Shown here in pieces: positions 46,401 through 54,417 of a DNA stretch of 64,000 bases. The DNA lies in assembly GCA_021292105.1 (NCBI GenBank), contig CM037873.1, positions 9,959,489-10,023,488 on the forward strand. Reading direction: 5' to 3'. The notes beneath the pieces were generated by a model, which saw only the letters and a list, made by a program, of their open reading frames with translations, did not search any database and was not told the DNA's origin. The DNA is from Anadara kagoshimensis (lineage: Eukaryota > Mollusca > Bivalvia > Arcoida > Arcidae). The translations under genes were made by a program, and so were the position numbers. Numbering within the stretch: the first letter of the stretch is position 1; each line of letters opens with the position of its first letter.

Positions 46401-46643
46401 CCAAAACTCCCATAAGAAAAAATTAAGTGATATTTGGAAATGCATCTCTTTATTTTCAGATTTAAAGAAAACTATCAAGGCTGGATATCAACGTCATACA
46501 ATAATGTGTTGCTGAATTTTCAAAGATTGTATAAACTTAATAATCAGTCACAAGAATACTTATTAGAGACCTTACATCCTTTGTCAGAGAACAGTTTTGT
46601 TAATGTGTATAGAGATATACTGAAGTATTTAGAAAAGAGTTAG
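31623..46643 (+). CDS. FANCF: Fanconi anaemia complementation group F protein, complete, 8 exons
   Basis: Helical adaptor of the nuclear Fanconi anaemia core complex, which monoubiquitinates FANCD2-FANCI in interstrand crosslink repair; FANCF links FANCM/FAAP24 to the C-E and A-G subunits. Spliced CDS 1,065 nt, 354 residues (human 374). Recognisable matches along the whole length: N-terminal NWDQRSIEKAFNWAKYCQQ against human TWDPATVRRALQWARYL; SSKKLTAIRLLEDVI and TTQAQSNLLLKSLVDQI against RRRSAVHMLR and KTQAELLLERLQEV; RFIKYLNGLLHRL against RFLSSLWERL; SASHQNMFKMYLQCL against TSRHPALSPVYLGLL. All eight exons keep frame and use GT-AG sites. The vertebrate gene has no introns; here they reach 7 kb and are full of transposons. 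Confidence 0.93.
33739..33775. repeat. (ATT)n microsatellite
   Basis: Eleven or so ATT triplets inside the TTAA-flanked element. Confidence 0.9.
33976..33999. repeat. (AAT)n microsatellite
   Basis: About eight AAT triplets. Confidence 0.9.
34100..34620. repeat. Three tandem units each containing an AAAT/TAGATA microsatellite
   Basis: The block AATTTGGGTTCT recurs near 34,123, 34,263 and 34,534, each followed by GATAAATAGATA and an AAAT array; AAAGAGATATGTAAAGATA recurs near 34,200 and 34,450. Unit length varies with the microsatellite. Minus ORFs of Ile/Tyr/Leu over it are artefacts. Confidence 0.75.
34890..36385 (+). mobile_element. LINE C: 5'-truncated non-LTR retrotransposon
   Basis: Begins at the RT catalytic motif (LLYADDTIIFAE) and ends with GAGTGAATAAAGTGAATTG near 36,385. 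It is a different subfamily from A, B and D but has the same C-terminal layout. It is nested in the TTAA-flanked element. Confidence 0.85.
34894..36076 (+). pseudogene. LINE C ORF2 fragment
   Basis: Open without a stop from YADD to the C-terminus (an ATG at 34,946 is incidental). Shared landmarks: VNSDKTKVMVFSKK, FCYLGIYFSYNGSF, YSCEVWGFE, YGELGRFPI, and the knuckle CTFCKTELGDEFHFLFVC. An intact frame over 1.1 kb suggests fairly recent insertion. Confidence 0.88.
36870..37880 (+). mobile_element. LINE D: 3' fragment of a LINE A-like element
   Basis: Retains only the RT thumb to C-terminus and a 3' end TTTATGCAAATAAACTATTA followed by ATT repeats. Closest relative in the window is LINE A: VDAMLGELGR, NWVxNxxxLIxxLGFPxxW and YYNHWPxIxK are shared. 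Confidence 0.88.
36881..37748 (+). pseudogene. LINE D ORF2 C-terminal fragment, frameshifted
   Basis: The first part (36,881 to about 37,075) reads SVKQKCELYDSMCVSILCYA through LGRYPMF; the frame then shifts by one and continues KRQERIIKYWFKILQNHDS to the knuckle CRCCNMNFLEDEYHFILIC and ends KNYIQQFN. The single break lies around 37,070-37,080. Confidence 0.88.
38923..39066 (+). CDS. FANCF: FANCF exon 2
   Basis: 144 nt (48 codons, phase 0-0), acceptor TTTATTTCCAAACAG, donor GTTTGT. It starts IYRELKGKPYEEDINSHI and ends LGNSEHKLYQ. It continues the N-terminal helical domain; similarity to human is weak here and rests on position and frame. Confidence 0.85.
40045..40233. repeat. Two short hairpins upstream of the 122-bp palindrome
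   Basis: GTTAGCGTGCAA faces TTGCACACTAAC at 40,045-40,081, and CTAGTTCTTAT faces ATACAAGAACTAG at 40,203-40,233. Between them CATATTGCAC occurs twice. Probably part of one repeat with the palindrome at 40,321. Confidence 0.5.
40321..40442. repeat. 122-bp near-perfect palindrome in FANCF intron 2
   Basis: The left arm from AGGGTTATTGAACTGATATT to the centre GCAAGCTTGTGC is matched by the right arm with a single clear mismatch (CGAC versus CAAC) and a few unpaired bases at the tip. No target duplication evident. Confidence 0.9.
40837..42163 (+). mobile_element. AGCTCACCTG element 1 with about 167-bp internal tandem repeats
   Basis: Opens TTTTTAGCTCACCTGGCC, forming hairpin GCTCAC...GTGAGC, then CGTCGTCCGTCGTCCGTCGT. 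Seven units follow, each containing ACCAAACTTTACAGGAATGA, TTTTTCTGATCCGCCAAAAA, ATGGCCGCCAGCGCAGAA and GGACCCTATGGGAAAA. It closes CAGGTGAGCGATACAGGCTC with hairpin GGCTCA-TCC-TGAGCC. The end lies about 20 bases from the acceptor of FANCF exon 3. ORFs here are by-products of the repeat. Confidence 0.8.
42183..42287 (+). CDS. FANCF: FANCF exon 3
   Basis: 105 nt (35 codons, phase 0-0), acceptor ATTTTGTTACAG, donor GTTTGT. It encodes NPYLSSSLYEYLINKSLSVG, then an acidic SDGDAGNDAVENIIE. A second AG at 42,169-42,170 (AATTTCAG) lies 12 bases upstream and would add four codons in frame (ILLQ). Confidence 0.83.
43141..43304 (+). CDS. FANCF: FANCF exon 4
   Basis: 164 nt, phase 0 in, 2 out, acceptor TTTTTTCAG, donor GTTTAT. 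It contains SSKKLTAIRLLEDVIDNSRV and TTQAQSNLLLKSLVDQI, the best-matching central segment of human FANCF. Confidence 0.92.
43836..44165 (-). mobile_element. tRNA-headed SINE, copy B, with target-site duplication
   Basis: Minus-strand head GGTAACTCAGCTGATAGAGT, then GCTTGCTCCGTAAGAGGG; body; conserved 3' block TATAAGTGAAATATTCTTGA; and a (CACT)n tail. GAGAAATGA flanks both sides (43,827-43,835 and 44,170-44,178), extendable to 13 bases with one mismatch. It sits in FANCF intron 4, ending about 40 bases before exon 5. Confidence 0.88.
44208..44265 (+). CDS. FANCF: FANCF exon 5
   Basis: 58 nt; completes an Arg codon, then FIKYLNGLLHRLFTTKEGI. Acceptor TTTTATTCTTGTAG, donor GTAAGT. It matches RFLSSLWERL of the human protein. 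Confidence 0.9.
44490..44608 (+). CDS. FANCF: FANCF exon 6
   Basis: 119 nt, phase 0 in, 2 out. It encodes EVILRLLVQDEDVDYTVKQI, then ENINTIQQIVLNFIQENIS; the split Glu codon is completed by exon 7. The donor GA|GTAAGT is copied seven more times downstream. Confidence 0.9.
44616..45155 (+). repeat. Seven tandem copies of the FANCF exon 6 tail and its donor site
   Basis: The unit is 77 bases (one is 78), starting TTAAACAGATAGAGAATATA and ending ATATCTCGGAGTAAGTC. Units start at 44,616, 44,693, 44,770, 44,847, 44,924, 45,001 and 45,079; the parent is 44,539-44,615 in exon 6. From the second copy on, tails alternate between CAGTGTGAGTC and CGGA(A/G)TAAGTC, so the array partly expanded as a 154-base dimer. 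77 is not a multiple of three and each unit has stop codons. Confidence 0.95.
45571..45706 (+). repeat. Three tandem copies of the FANCF exon 7 acceptor region
   Basis: GTGTTCCAATCTTTTGATTT or close variants, followed by GTATTTGCAG|G, occurs with AG at 45,600-45,601, 45,646-45,647 and 45,705-45,706. Only the last leads into the conserved coding sequence in frame. Confidence 0.9.
45707..45862 (+). CDS. FANCF: FANCF exon 7
   Basis: 156 nt, phase 2 in and 2 out, acceptor TTGTATTTACAG, donor GTACAT. It encodes DKLLSVDEELLLKISASHQN, then MFKMYLQCLIKAVGEMQIQY, matching the human SRHPALSPVYLGLLTDWGQ segment of the C-terminal helical repeat. Confidence 0.92.
46460..46643 (+). CDS. FANCF: FANCF exon 8 (terminal)
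   Basis: 184 nt including the stop TAG; acceptor TCTTTATTTTCAG. It encodes FKENYQGWISTSYNNVLLNF and ends VYRDILKYLEKS. No close poly(A) signal; an AATAAA at 48,165 is the nearest clear one I see, which seems distant. Confidence 0.9.
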
Positions 46644-46824
46644 TCAGAGTTATGTGTTAATTGATGTGATAGTATACAACAGTTTATGATGAAATTGAAT
46701 ACAGATGAACCTGCCTTCACGTCCACCTTAATATTAAGGGTCAGCTACATTTGATTTCATATCTTTAAATGAAGTCTGTCCGTCCTTCCATTTCAAGTAT
46801 TGTGTCTGATTCACACAATTATAT

Positions 46825-47525
46825 CAGTGCTTCAGATTGTTTTTACAGATAGTGGGCCACAAGGGCCCACCAGGTCCAATAACAAGGGGTCATTTCTTGT
46901 TATAGTGGGTCATGTTTTGCCACATAATTAAATGTTATGCCACGACCACGTGACTGAAAGTGAAAGTCGGCACTTGACATCTTCATATAATGCACCAAAA
47001 GCGATCTTGTCATCTGCTAATTTATACTTTGTTAACCTTTACGATATATTTTAAACTCTTTCAACTCCATGATTCATTTTATGTATCTACTTCTCTGCGC
47101 TTTGTGTTGTTTTAAAAAATGTGAATAGAGTCGTCTGCATCTCATAGCCATGGTTGCCGCTAGCATATTAAATGAACGACAACGTCCGAGGTCATAAAAA
47201 GTTTTATTACGAGTTCTCCCCCTTTGAATATTAATGTTAATAACCGACGCATAGAGCAAAGAGAAGGGGCTTGTCGGGAGTCCTGTCTACATGCTGATTA
47301 TGAGATAAACAAAGATGCTAGAGATTTTCCGATAGAAAACGAAAACAGAAAGTCAAATCGGAAAACCGCATCGAATCTAATATGTAGTTTTGGGAAGAAA
47401 TTATTAACGATCAATTTGGCTAAGAAAAACCATGCGCCACGTGGACCCATTAGAAGAAAATGTTATGCGCCATTTTTTAAAATAATGCGGGATTGGCGCG
47501 GGCGCACCGACAATCTGAAGCACTG
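46825..47525. mobile_element. TIR element, CAGTGCTTCAGATTGT ends, TTATAT duplication
   Basis: 701 bases with 16-base exact terminal inverted repeats and TTATAT on both flanks (46,819-46,824 and 47,526-47,531). The interior includes GTGGGCCACAAGGGCCCACC near the left end and a 106-codon basic plus-strand ORF (47,224-47,544) that runs into the right TIR and resembles nothing known. The superfamily is undecided: CAGTG ends are hAT-like, but hAT duplications are 8 bp. Confidence 0.75.
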
Positions 47526-47681
47526 TTATATAGATCAATTATGATCAAACTTGATACAAGTGTAGACCTATATGAGACGTGTGTATTGAGGTATAGGTCA
47601 GCTTCACTGACAATTGTAATTATTCTTGTTATTTTAACATTCACATTAAAACCACCTGCACAGGTTTGATTATATTGTCAT

Positions 47682-47836
47682 ACCACCTGCTCACAAAGGC
47701 CACATAAAGATTACCACCTGCTCACAAAGGCCACATAAAGATTACCACCTGCTCACAAAGACTACATAAAGATTACCACCTACTCACAAAGACTACATGA
47801 AGATTACCACCTGCTCACAAAGACTACATAAAGATC
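47682..47836. repeat. 31-bp minisatellite, five copies
   Basis: Unit ACCACCTGCTCACAAAGGCC plus ACATAAAGATT, with C/T and G/A variants. There are no spacers, so it is not a CRISPR array. Confidence 0.93.
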
Positions 47837-49321
47837 ACCTAGTTATGCAGGTTTTCTTGGATTGTGGTTATACACAGATTTGACTATTTTGTTACACTGA
47901 TTTTAATGAGCATCATCTGTGATACTTAATTGTTAAAAGGTTTAAACAAATGAATTGTTTTTAATAAGTTCTTAAAATAATCTATGTTAGTTGTTGGTTT
48001 TTTAAGGAGTGTAGTGTATCTATATGAATGAAACTTTTATAGCAAGCCACAATTTCACAATTTTTCCTTGACTAAGATTTCTTGCACGTTTCAAATTTGG
48101 ATAATACTCAAATTCTCAGTAGACTATGCCATTTTGAAGATCATATTAAGCTAAGTGCACCTATAATAAAGAATATTAGATAAATTATGATCACATCAAA
48201 TGTAGCATTAGTATTTTAATCAATACTGAACTCCAATATAAATGTACTGCAGATGTGTTTCAAGAACACCAAAACATACAGCATCATAATTCGGTAATTT
48301 AGTTGTTTTAGCTCTTAGGACCCTTTTCTTCTAATAATAACTATAGATGCTTTGAAATTCATTCATGAAAAAATTCCAACATTTTCAGACACCATTTTTT
48401 CAAAACATCACAAAATCAAATTAATATTGTTTTTGCTTGACGGATCACAAACATTACATTATGTAGTGTTTAAGATGTTGCTTTAAACTGTAAACATATT
48501 TAATTTCGTGTGTATTTACTTTTGCGGAATAGAAAATTTAGACATATCCGCGTAAATTTTCACGTTTTTTCTCAGTACACTATAAAACAAATAGCATAAT
48601 ATAATTTTCGCTTAGCAATATTTTTCGCATGAAATAAACAACCGCGAAAATTAGTACATCGCGAAAATAAATATGTTTTACAGTATTACTGCCACTGTAA
48701 TACATTTTATTACTACTATTTTGTTAATACATTTTATTGTAATGTATCATTGGTTGATAATCTGTTTATATTGTTGGTTAGTTTTTGTTGATGCTTATTT
48801 CAAGTAAAAATATTTGTTATATCTTAAATCTTATGTTTTATTTTATTGGATGTTTGTTTGGGTTAAGAATACATGTACCTGGTCAATTTCACTGGCTACC
48901 ATTGATACTGCTGAAATGAGACAGGTCACTGTGATATACATGTATGTAAATTAAGGTGTGAATTGCATTATAGTTCTTATTGGTACAAACCTGTGAAATG
49001 CTTCTGTTGTTTCTGTTGTATTAATGAATCTCCAAAAGATTTGGAAAAAATTACCAAAAATTGTTAATTAACAATTAGTTGCTTTTGTGTAGTCCAAACA
49101 CCAACTTCTAAATTAATGACCATTAAAGTGGATCGAGACATTGCCATTGTTTGTTCAACTGGCTATCTGTTAACTGCAAGTGAATCTTGCATGTGTGAAT
49201 GTGTGCATTAACTTGCCTCTGGAACATAGTGTGGCAAATCATACATGTGTGAATGTGTCCATGTGTGCATTAACTACCAAATTTGGTGAAGGAAGGTTCT
49301 TGCTTAATACAACTGGGGTGT

Positions 49322-49545
49322 TAAATCAAAAACAAACATACTAATCCATGTCAATAACAATCCAGAAGCAAAGTAAAACCTTGAACTGACACGTAAACTT
49401 CCACCAGGGAAGTGAGGCTGGGTGGTCCGGAAGTGTAAAGTGTAAGCACCTCCTGTTTTGCTAGCTACACCCGCCTCGTGTGTAATCAAAATTATGTAAA
49501 AGGAACATGGAACTATAAGATGTCAAATATATCCAGGGTATGTAC
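49322..49545 (+). repeat. Dispersed repeat R, copy 6 (longest)
   Basis: Runs from AATCAAAAACAAACATACTA through CACCAGGGAAGTGAGGCTGG and CTCCTGTTTTGCTAGCTACA to GGAACATGGAACTATAAGAT. It is the only copy where the GGAACTAT block is directly joined, which suggests the full repeat is about 220 bases. Confidence 0.7.
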
Positions 49546-49933
49546 TTTGTTTGCAACACAATGGATTATAATAACCCTACAGAATAATTTGTACTAGGCA
49601 TGGTGTGTGGTAGCACAATACAGAGTATTAATTTTACATCTGCAGATGTACTCGGAATACACCACTAGGGAATGTAAGAACTTTATGATAAAGTAAATGA
49701 TCTACACCACTGGGGATAGTAGGGCCCTTCCAGAAATACTATAATCTCGTCACAGTGACCCTAAAACGTACTTAGACCATATCACTGGGACTTTAGGAAA
49801 CGACAAATGTACTTGAACTCTGGACACCTTTGTATAGCAGGATGCAATGTTTGAATAGTAATCGAATATATTCCTGGCTATTGGGATATCAAAAAAAGAA
49901 TGACCACAAGTAAAATATATATTATGCCGATGT

Positions 49934-49939
49934 TTTATT
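49934..49939 (-). terminator. Poly(A) signal AATAAA of the sulfatase gene
   Basis: Minus-strand AATAAA about 41 bases beyond the stop codon at 49,980. Position and match are ideal. Confidence 0.7.
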
Positions 49940-49979
49940 TAGGTTAATACTTTCGAGTTGCAATGAAATTAGAAAGTCT

Positions 49980-50152
49980 TCAACACCATCCTGGGCTCCA
50001 ATAACCCCCATAATTTTGTGGATCAGAGCTGTCGTCTGCTGAAGGATTTATGGCGGGAACAGCTGTATGTCTGTAATATTGCAGGCGATGTTGTAGTTGA
50101 GTTACAATATCATAATGTTGTGATGATATATCATTGTGTTCGTATGGATCGT
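49980..50152 (-). CDS. Sulfatase terminal exon
   Basis: 173 nt including TGA, acceptor ATTTTTCAG. It completes an Asp codon, then DPYEHNDISSQHYDIVTQLQ, RLQYYRHTAVPAINPSADD and the end NYGGYWSPGWC. Confidence 0.9.
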
Positions 50153-53100
50153 CTGAAAAATATAACAATCTATGCTTAGAGAAAAGAAATCTCATTTCCG
50201 GTTTTTTGGTCGGGAAAAAACGGGGTCTTCATTTATTAGTCAAAGGAAGTCAAGTGGTTGGTAAAATTTAGTTTGTTAATCTGTACCGACACAAATGGGG
50301 TGGAAAGGTTGTGTTTTATTCTCCTGTGAAGAGACTTTAATAAATATCGAGGTGGTGAGTTCCGGAATGATGGAGGGAACCGGAGAAAACCATCTATCAA
50401 AACCAATAGCCTTTGGCATGTGTATTGACAAACCTAATACTAAAATCTGTCCCGAGTTGGATTCGAATCTAGATGGCGAGAGACTGTGATCCGTAAGACC
50501 GCATTTTAAACTGCTACGGTCATCCTCCCCCGTACTGATACGCCCAATACGCTCTCGTGTTTAAGTGTCGTTATTGATATTTTGAGAAACTACTACTGGT
50601 AGTAGATCCTGAAGACCCACTGCTGGGCTATAAGGTTATCGTTAGGTATAATTTTTTAAAAGTTTTATATAAGAAAGTGGTGACGATCCAAATGAAATCT
50701 CGTGGTTTTATTAATGTAAAATACGCTTCACTAGATAAAGTACGAAATATTTCCAAAAAATTGAATTGCACCACTTGATATTGTATAGAGTCCCAACCAA
50801 TGTTTTGTGTTTTAACATTTCTGTGTCAAGTTACACATGTCAGAAATTTAACCAAAAGTTATAGAGGAATAGAGGTGAAACAAATAGTCTAAGTGTATAG
50901 AATACGAGATAGGTAAAGTTAGCTACTAGTAACTGGCTACTAGTAGCTGGCTACTTGTAGAAGAAAAGTTAGCTACTAGTAGCCAGTTACTTGTGGAAGA
51001 AAAGTTAGCTACTAGTAGCCAGTTACTTGTGGAAGAAAAGTTAGCTACTAGTAGCCAGTTACTTGTTAGAAAAGCAGTTGATTACTTTGAAAAAAATATC
51101 ATCTATTTACTACACATAACTACCTACTAACGAATTGGATTTTATAGATCAAAACCTCCGAAAAACTACGAATGTAGTCCCGATATTTTTTAATATAAAT
51201 AACATTCCAGACGAGTAGCTGGGTATTTATTTTTACGATAATCAAAATTCAAGCATATCATGATGAAATATATTCAATTCTGCATCCATTGATACCAAAT
51301 ATTCTAACATTTGAGCTTCAATACGCACAGATACGCTTCCATAAACGGGACGGTGGATGCAAAAACGGGTAGGTTCAAGTGTAATTTCCATGATTTTTCA
51401 CATTCAGGACGAGTAGCTGGGTATTTATTTTTAAGATATTCAAAATTCAAGCATATCATGACAATCTATATTCAATTCTGCATCCATTGATACCAAATAT
51501 TCAAACATTCAAGCTTCAATAAGCTCAAATACGCTTCCACAAAGGAGGGGGGGGGGGGTGAGTGTACGGGTAGGTTCTAATGCAATTTCTATCATTTTTC
51601 ACATTCAGGACAAGTAGCTGGGTATTTATTTTAAGATATTCAAAATTCAAGCATATCATGACAATCCATATTCAATTCTGCATCCATTGACACCAAATAT
51701 TCAAACATTCAAGCTTCAATACGCTCAAATACGCTTTCACAAAGGAGGGGGGGGGTGAGTGTACGGGTAGGTTCTAATGCAATTTCTATCATTTTTCACA
51801 TTCAGGACAAGTAGCTGGGTATTTATTTTTAAGATATTCAAAATTCAAGCATATCATGACAATCTATATTCAATTCTGCATCCATTGACACCAAATATTC
51901 AAACATTCAAGCTTCAATACGCTCAAATACGCTTCCACAAAGGAGGGGGGGGGGGTGAGTGTACGGGTAGGTTCTAATGCAATTTCTATCATTTTTCACA
52001 TTCAGGACGAGTAGCTGGGTATTTATTTTTAAGATATTCAAATTCAAGCATATCATGATGAAGTATATTCAATTCTGCATCCATTGATACCAAATATTCT
52101 AACATTGAAGCTTCAATACGCACAGATACGCTTCCACAAACGGGACGGGGGATGCAAAAACGGGTAGGTTCAAGTGTAATTTCCATGATTTTTTCACATT
52201 CAGGACGAGTAGCTGGGTATTTATTTTTAAGATATTCAAAATTTAAATATATCATGATGAAGTATATTCAATTCTGCATCCATTGATACCAAATATTCAA
52301 TCATTCAAGCTTCAATACGCTCAAATACGCTTCCACAAAGGAGGGGAGGAGTGTATGGGTAGGTTTTAATGCAATTCCTATCATTTTTCACATTCCAGAC
52401 GAGTAGCTGGGTATTTATTTTTACGATAATCAAAATTCAAGCATATCATGATGAAGTATATTCAATTCTGCATCCATTGATACCAAATATTCTAACATTT
52501 GAGCTTCAATACGCACAGATACGCTTCCATAAACGGGACGGTGGATGCAAAAACGGGTAGGTTCAAGTGTAATTTCCATGATTTTTCACATTCAGGACGA
52601 GTAGCTGGGTATTTTTTTTTAAGATATTCAAAATTCAAGCATATCATGACAATCTATATTCAATTCTGCATCCATTGACACCAAATATTCAAACATTCAA
52701 GCTTCAATAAGCTCAAATACGCTTCCACAAAGGAGGGGGGGGGGGAGTGTACGGGTAGGTTCTAATGCAATTTCTATCATTTTTCACATTCAGGACGAGT
52801 AGCTGGGTATTTATTTTTAAGATATTCAAAATTCAAGCATATCATGATGAAGTATATTCAATTCTGCATCCATTGATACCAAATATTCTAACATTGAAGC
52901 TTCAATACGCACAGATACGCTTCCACAAAGGAGGGGGGAGGGAGTGTATGGGTAGGTTTGTGGAAGCGTATTTGAGCGTATTGAATCTTGAATGTTTGAA
53001 TATTTCGGTATCAATGGATGCAGAATTGAATATACCTCATCATGATATATTTAAATTTTGAATATCTTAAACAAAATACCCAGCTACTCGTCCTGAATGT

Positions 53101-53943
53101 GAAAAATGATAGAAATTGCATTAAAACCTACCCATACACTCCCCCCCCCTCCTTTGTGGAAGCGTATTTGAGCGTATTGAATCTTGAATGTTTGAATATT
53201 TGGTATCAATAGATGCAGAATTGAATATACTTCATCATGATATATTTAAATTTTGAATATCTTAAAAATAAATACCCAGCTACTCGTCCTGAATGTAAAA
53301 ATGATAGAAATTGCATTAAAACCTACCCATACACTCCCCCCCCCCCTCCTTTGTGGAAGCGTATTTGAGCGTATTGAATCTTGAATGTTTGAATATTTGG
53401 TATCAATGGATGCAGAATTGAATATACTTCATCATGATATATTTAAATTTTGAATATCTTAAAAATAAATACCCAGCTACTCGTCTGGAATGTTATTTAC
53501 ATTCAAAAATATCGGGACTACATTCTTGGTACAAGAAATGTTCGTAGTTTTTCGGAGGTTTTGATCTATAAAATCCAATTCGTTAGTAGGTAGTTATGTG
53601 TAGTAAATAGATGATATTTTTTTCAAAGTAATCAACTGCTTTTCTAACAAGTAACTGGCTACTAGTAGCTAACTTTTCTTCCACAAGTAACTGGCTACTA
53701 GTAGCTAACTTTTCTTCTACAAGTAGCCAGCTACTAGTAGCCAGTTACTAGTAGCTAACTTTACCTATCTTAGAATACGTGTATTAAGAAGATATACACG
53801 TACCTTTCAGGTTAAATAACAGTGCATGGTGGTCTGTGTGGCCATGGTTCGTTTCTATGGATTGATAAGATCCGTTGCTATATAAAGGGTACCAGCCGGT
53901 AAAATGTCCAAGTTTTCCTCGAATTAATTTATAGTCACCAACT
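49980..53943 (-). CDS. Arylsulfatase B/I/J-type sulfatase, last two coding exons
   Basis: Lysosomal or secreted hydrolase of sulfate esters (in ARSB, the 4-sulfate of N-acetylgalactosamine). Only the C-terminal domain is in the window: RVGDYKLIRGKLGHFTGWY, LLFNLKDDPYEHNDISSQ, HRLQYYRHTAVPA and a terminal GGYWSPGWC. VGxxKLI, LFNLxxDPYExxDIS and the final W-x-P-G/W are standard for this subfamily. The catalytic N-terminal part, including the formylglycine cysteine, must lie to the right, most likely beyond 64 kb; I found none of its exons here. The intron between the two exons contains the fold-back element. Confidence 0.88.
51206..52957 (+). repeat. Left satellite array, nine units of 194-201 bp
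   Basis: Units start at CATTCAGGACGAGTAGCTGG: 51,206, 51,401, 51,602, 51,799, 51,999, 52,197, 52,391, 52,589, 52,787. Two classes differ at the 3' end: class 1 with CGGGACGGTGGATGCAAAAA (units 1, 5, 7), class 2 with GGAGGGGGGGGG and GAGTGTACGGGTAGG. The G-run length varies from unit to unit. ORFs in the array are repeat by-products. Confidence 0.93.
52958..53500 (-). repeat. Right satellite array, inverted, about three units
   Basis: Begins TGTGGAAGCGTATTTGAGCG and repeats at about 197-base spacing in the orientation opposite to the left array, all of the G-run class. The switch point is abrupt at about 52,957. Confidence 0.93.
53804..53943 (-). CDS. Sulfatase penultimate exon
   Basis: 140 nt, acceptor CTCCTTTCAG, donor GTACGT. 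It encodes VGDYKLIRGKLGHFTGWYPL, then YSNGSYQSIETNHGHTDHHA and LLFNLK. The last base starts the Asp codon completed by the terminal exon. Confidence 0.9.
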
Positions 53944-54417
53944 CTGAAAGGAGTCACAATTAACTTTCAAAATACACTACGTAAATAGAAAATGAAGTCA
54001 GATTGTACATACAATGTAGTCCAAATTTTCATTAAAATAGTTCCCGTATTGGCAGGGTTTGACACTAACTTTTTCAACAGTAGCCCACAGGGCTATAGTA
54101 GTTGTTTGTAATCACTAGCCCTGCTTGAAATTGAGTAGTCAAGAGCATGTCTCGTTTCCCCATCCGCTCCCGAAAAATGGGGAAATGGAGCAAAATCCTG
54201 CAATCTTGAGAAGTTTAGATTATATATTCATTAGATCTTAGCTCTGTATCGAGGTTTTAAGATAAACTACTAGTCCATCAGGCTACTGGTAATTAATTCA
54301 AGATTCGTTAGCCCTGACCAATTTTTACTAGCCTTCTTCGTGCTCAGCTTGTTATAATGATTATAACCAGTTATAGTATGACTTTCTTTATGTTTGAGTT
54401 ACTATAACTACATGTAC

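Larger units (their letters stand above)
46644..49979. other. Region between FANCF and the sulfatase; no gene recognised
   Basis: Includes a TIR element, a 31-bp minisatellite and repeat R copy 6. Otherwise AT-rich without splice-flanked coding stretches. Confidence 0.55.
50907..53770. mobile_element. Fold-back element with long TIRs, opposed satellite arrays and 9-bp target duplication
   Basis: TAGAATACG lies exactly at both flanks (50,898-50,906 and 53,771-53,779). The ends AGATAGGTAAAGTTAGCTAC are inverted; the TIR continues about 300 bases through sub-repeats GCTACTAGTAGCCAGTTACT (three on the left, two on the right) and TTCGGAGGTTTTGATCTATA. Inside are nine plus-oriented satellite units, then about three minus-oriented ones, each about 197 bases. 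A 9-bp duplication and long TIRs suggest the Mutator-like (MULE) group; no transposase. Confidence 0.85.
50153..53803 (-). other. Sulfatase intron holding the fold-back element
   Basis: 3.65 kb, of which 2.86 kb is the element at 50,907-53,770. Its target duplication ends only 24 bases from the upstream exon's donor side. No other gene seen. Confidence 0.8.

Noticed and set aside
47682..47836. Regular 31-bp repeats, considered as a CRISPR-like array
   Set aside because: Head-to-tail minisatellite with no spacers, in a eukaryotic genome.
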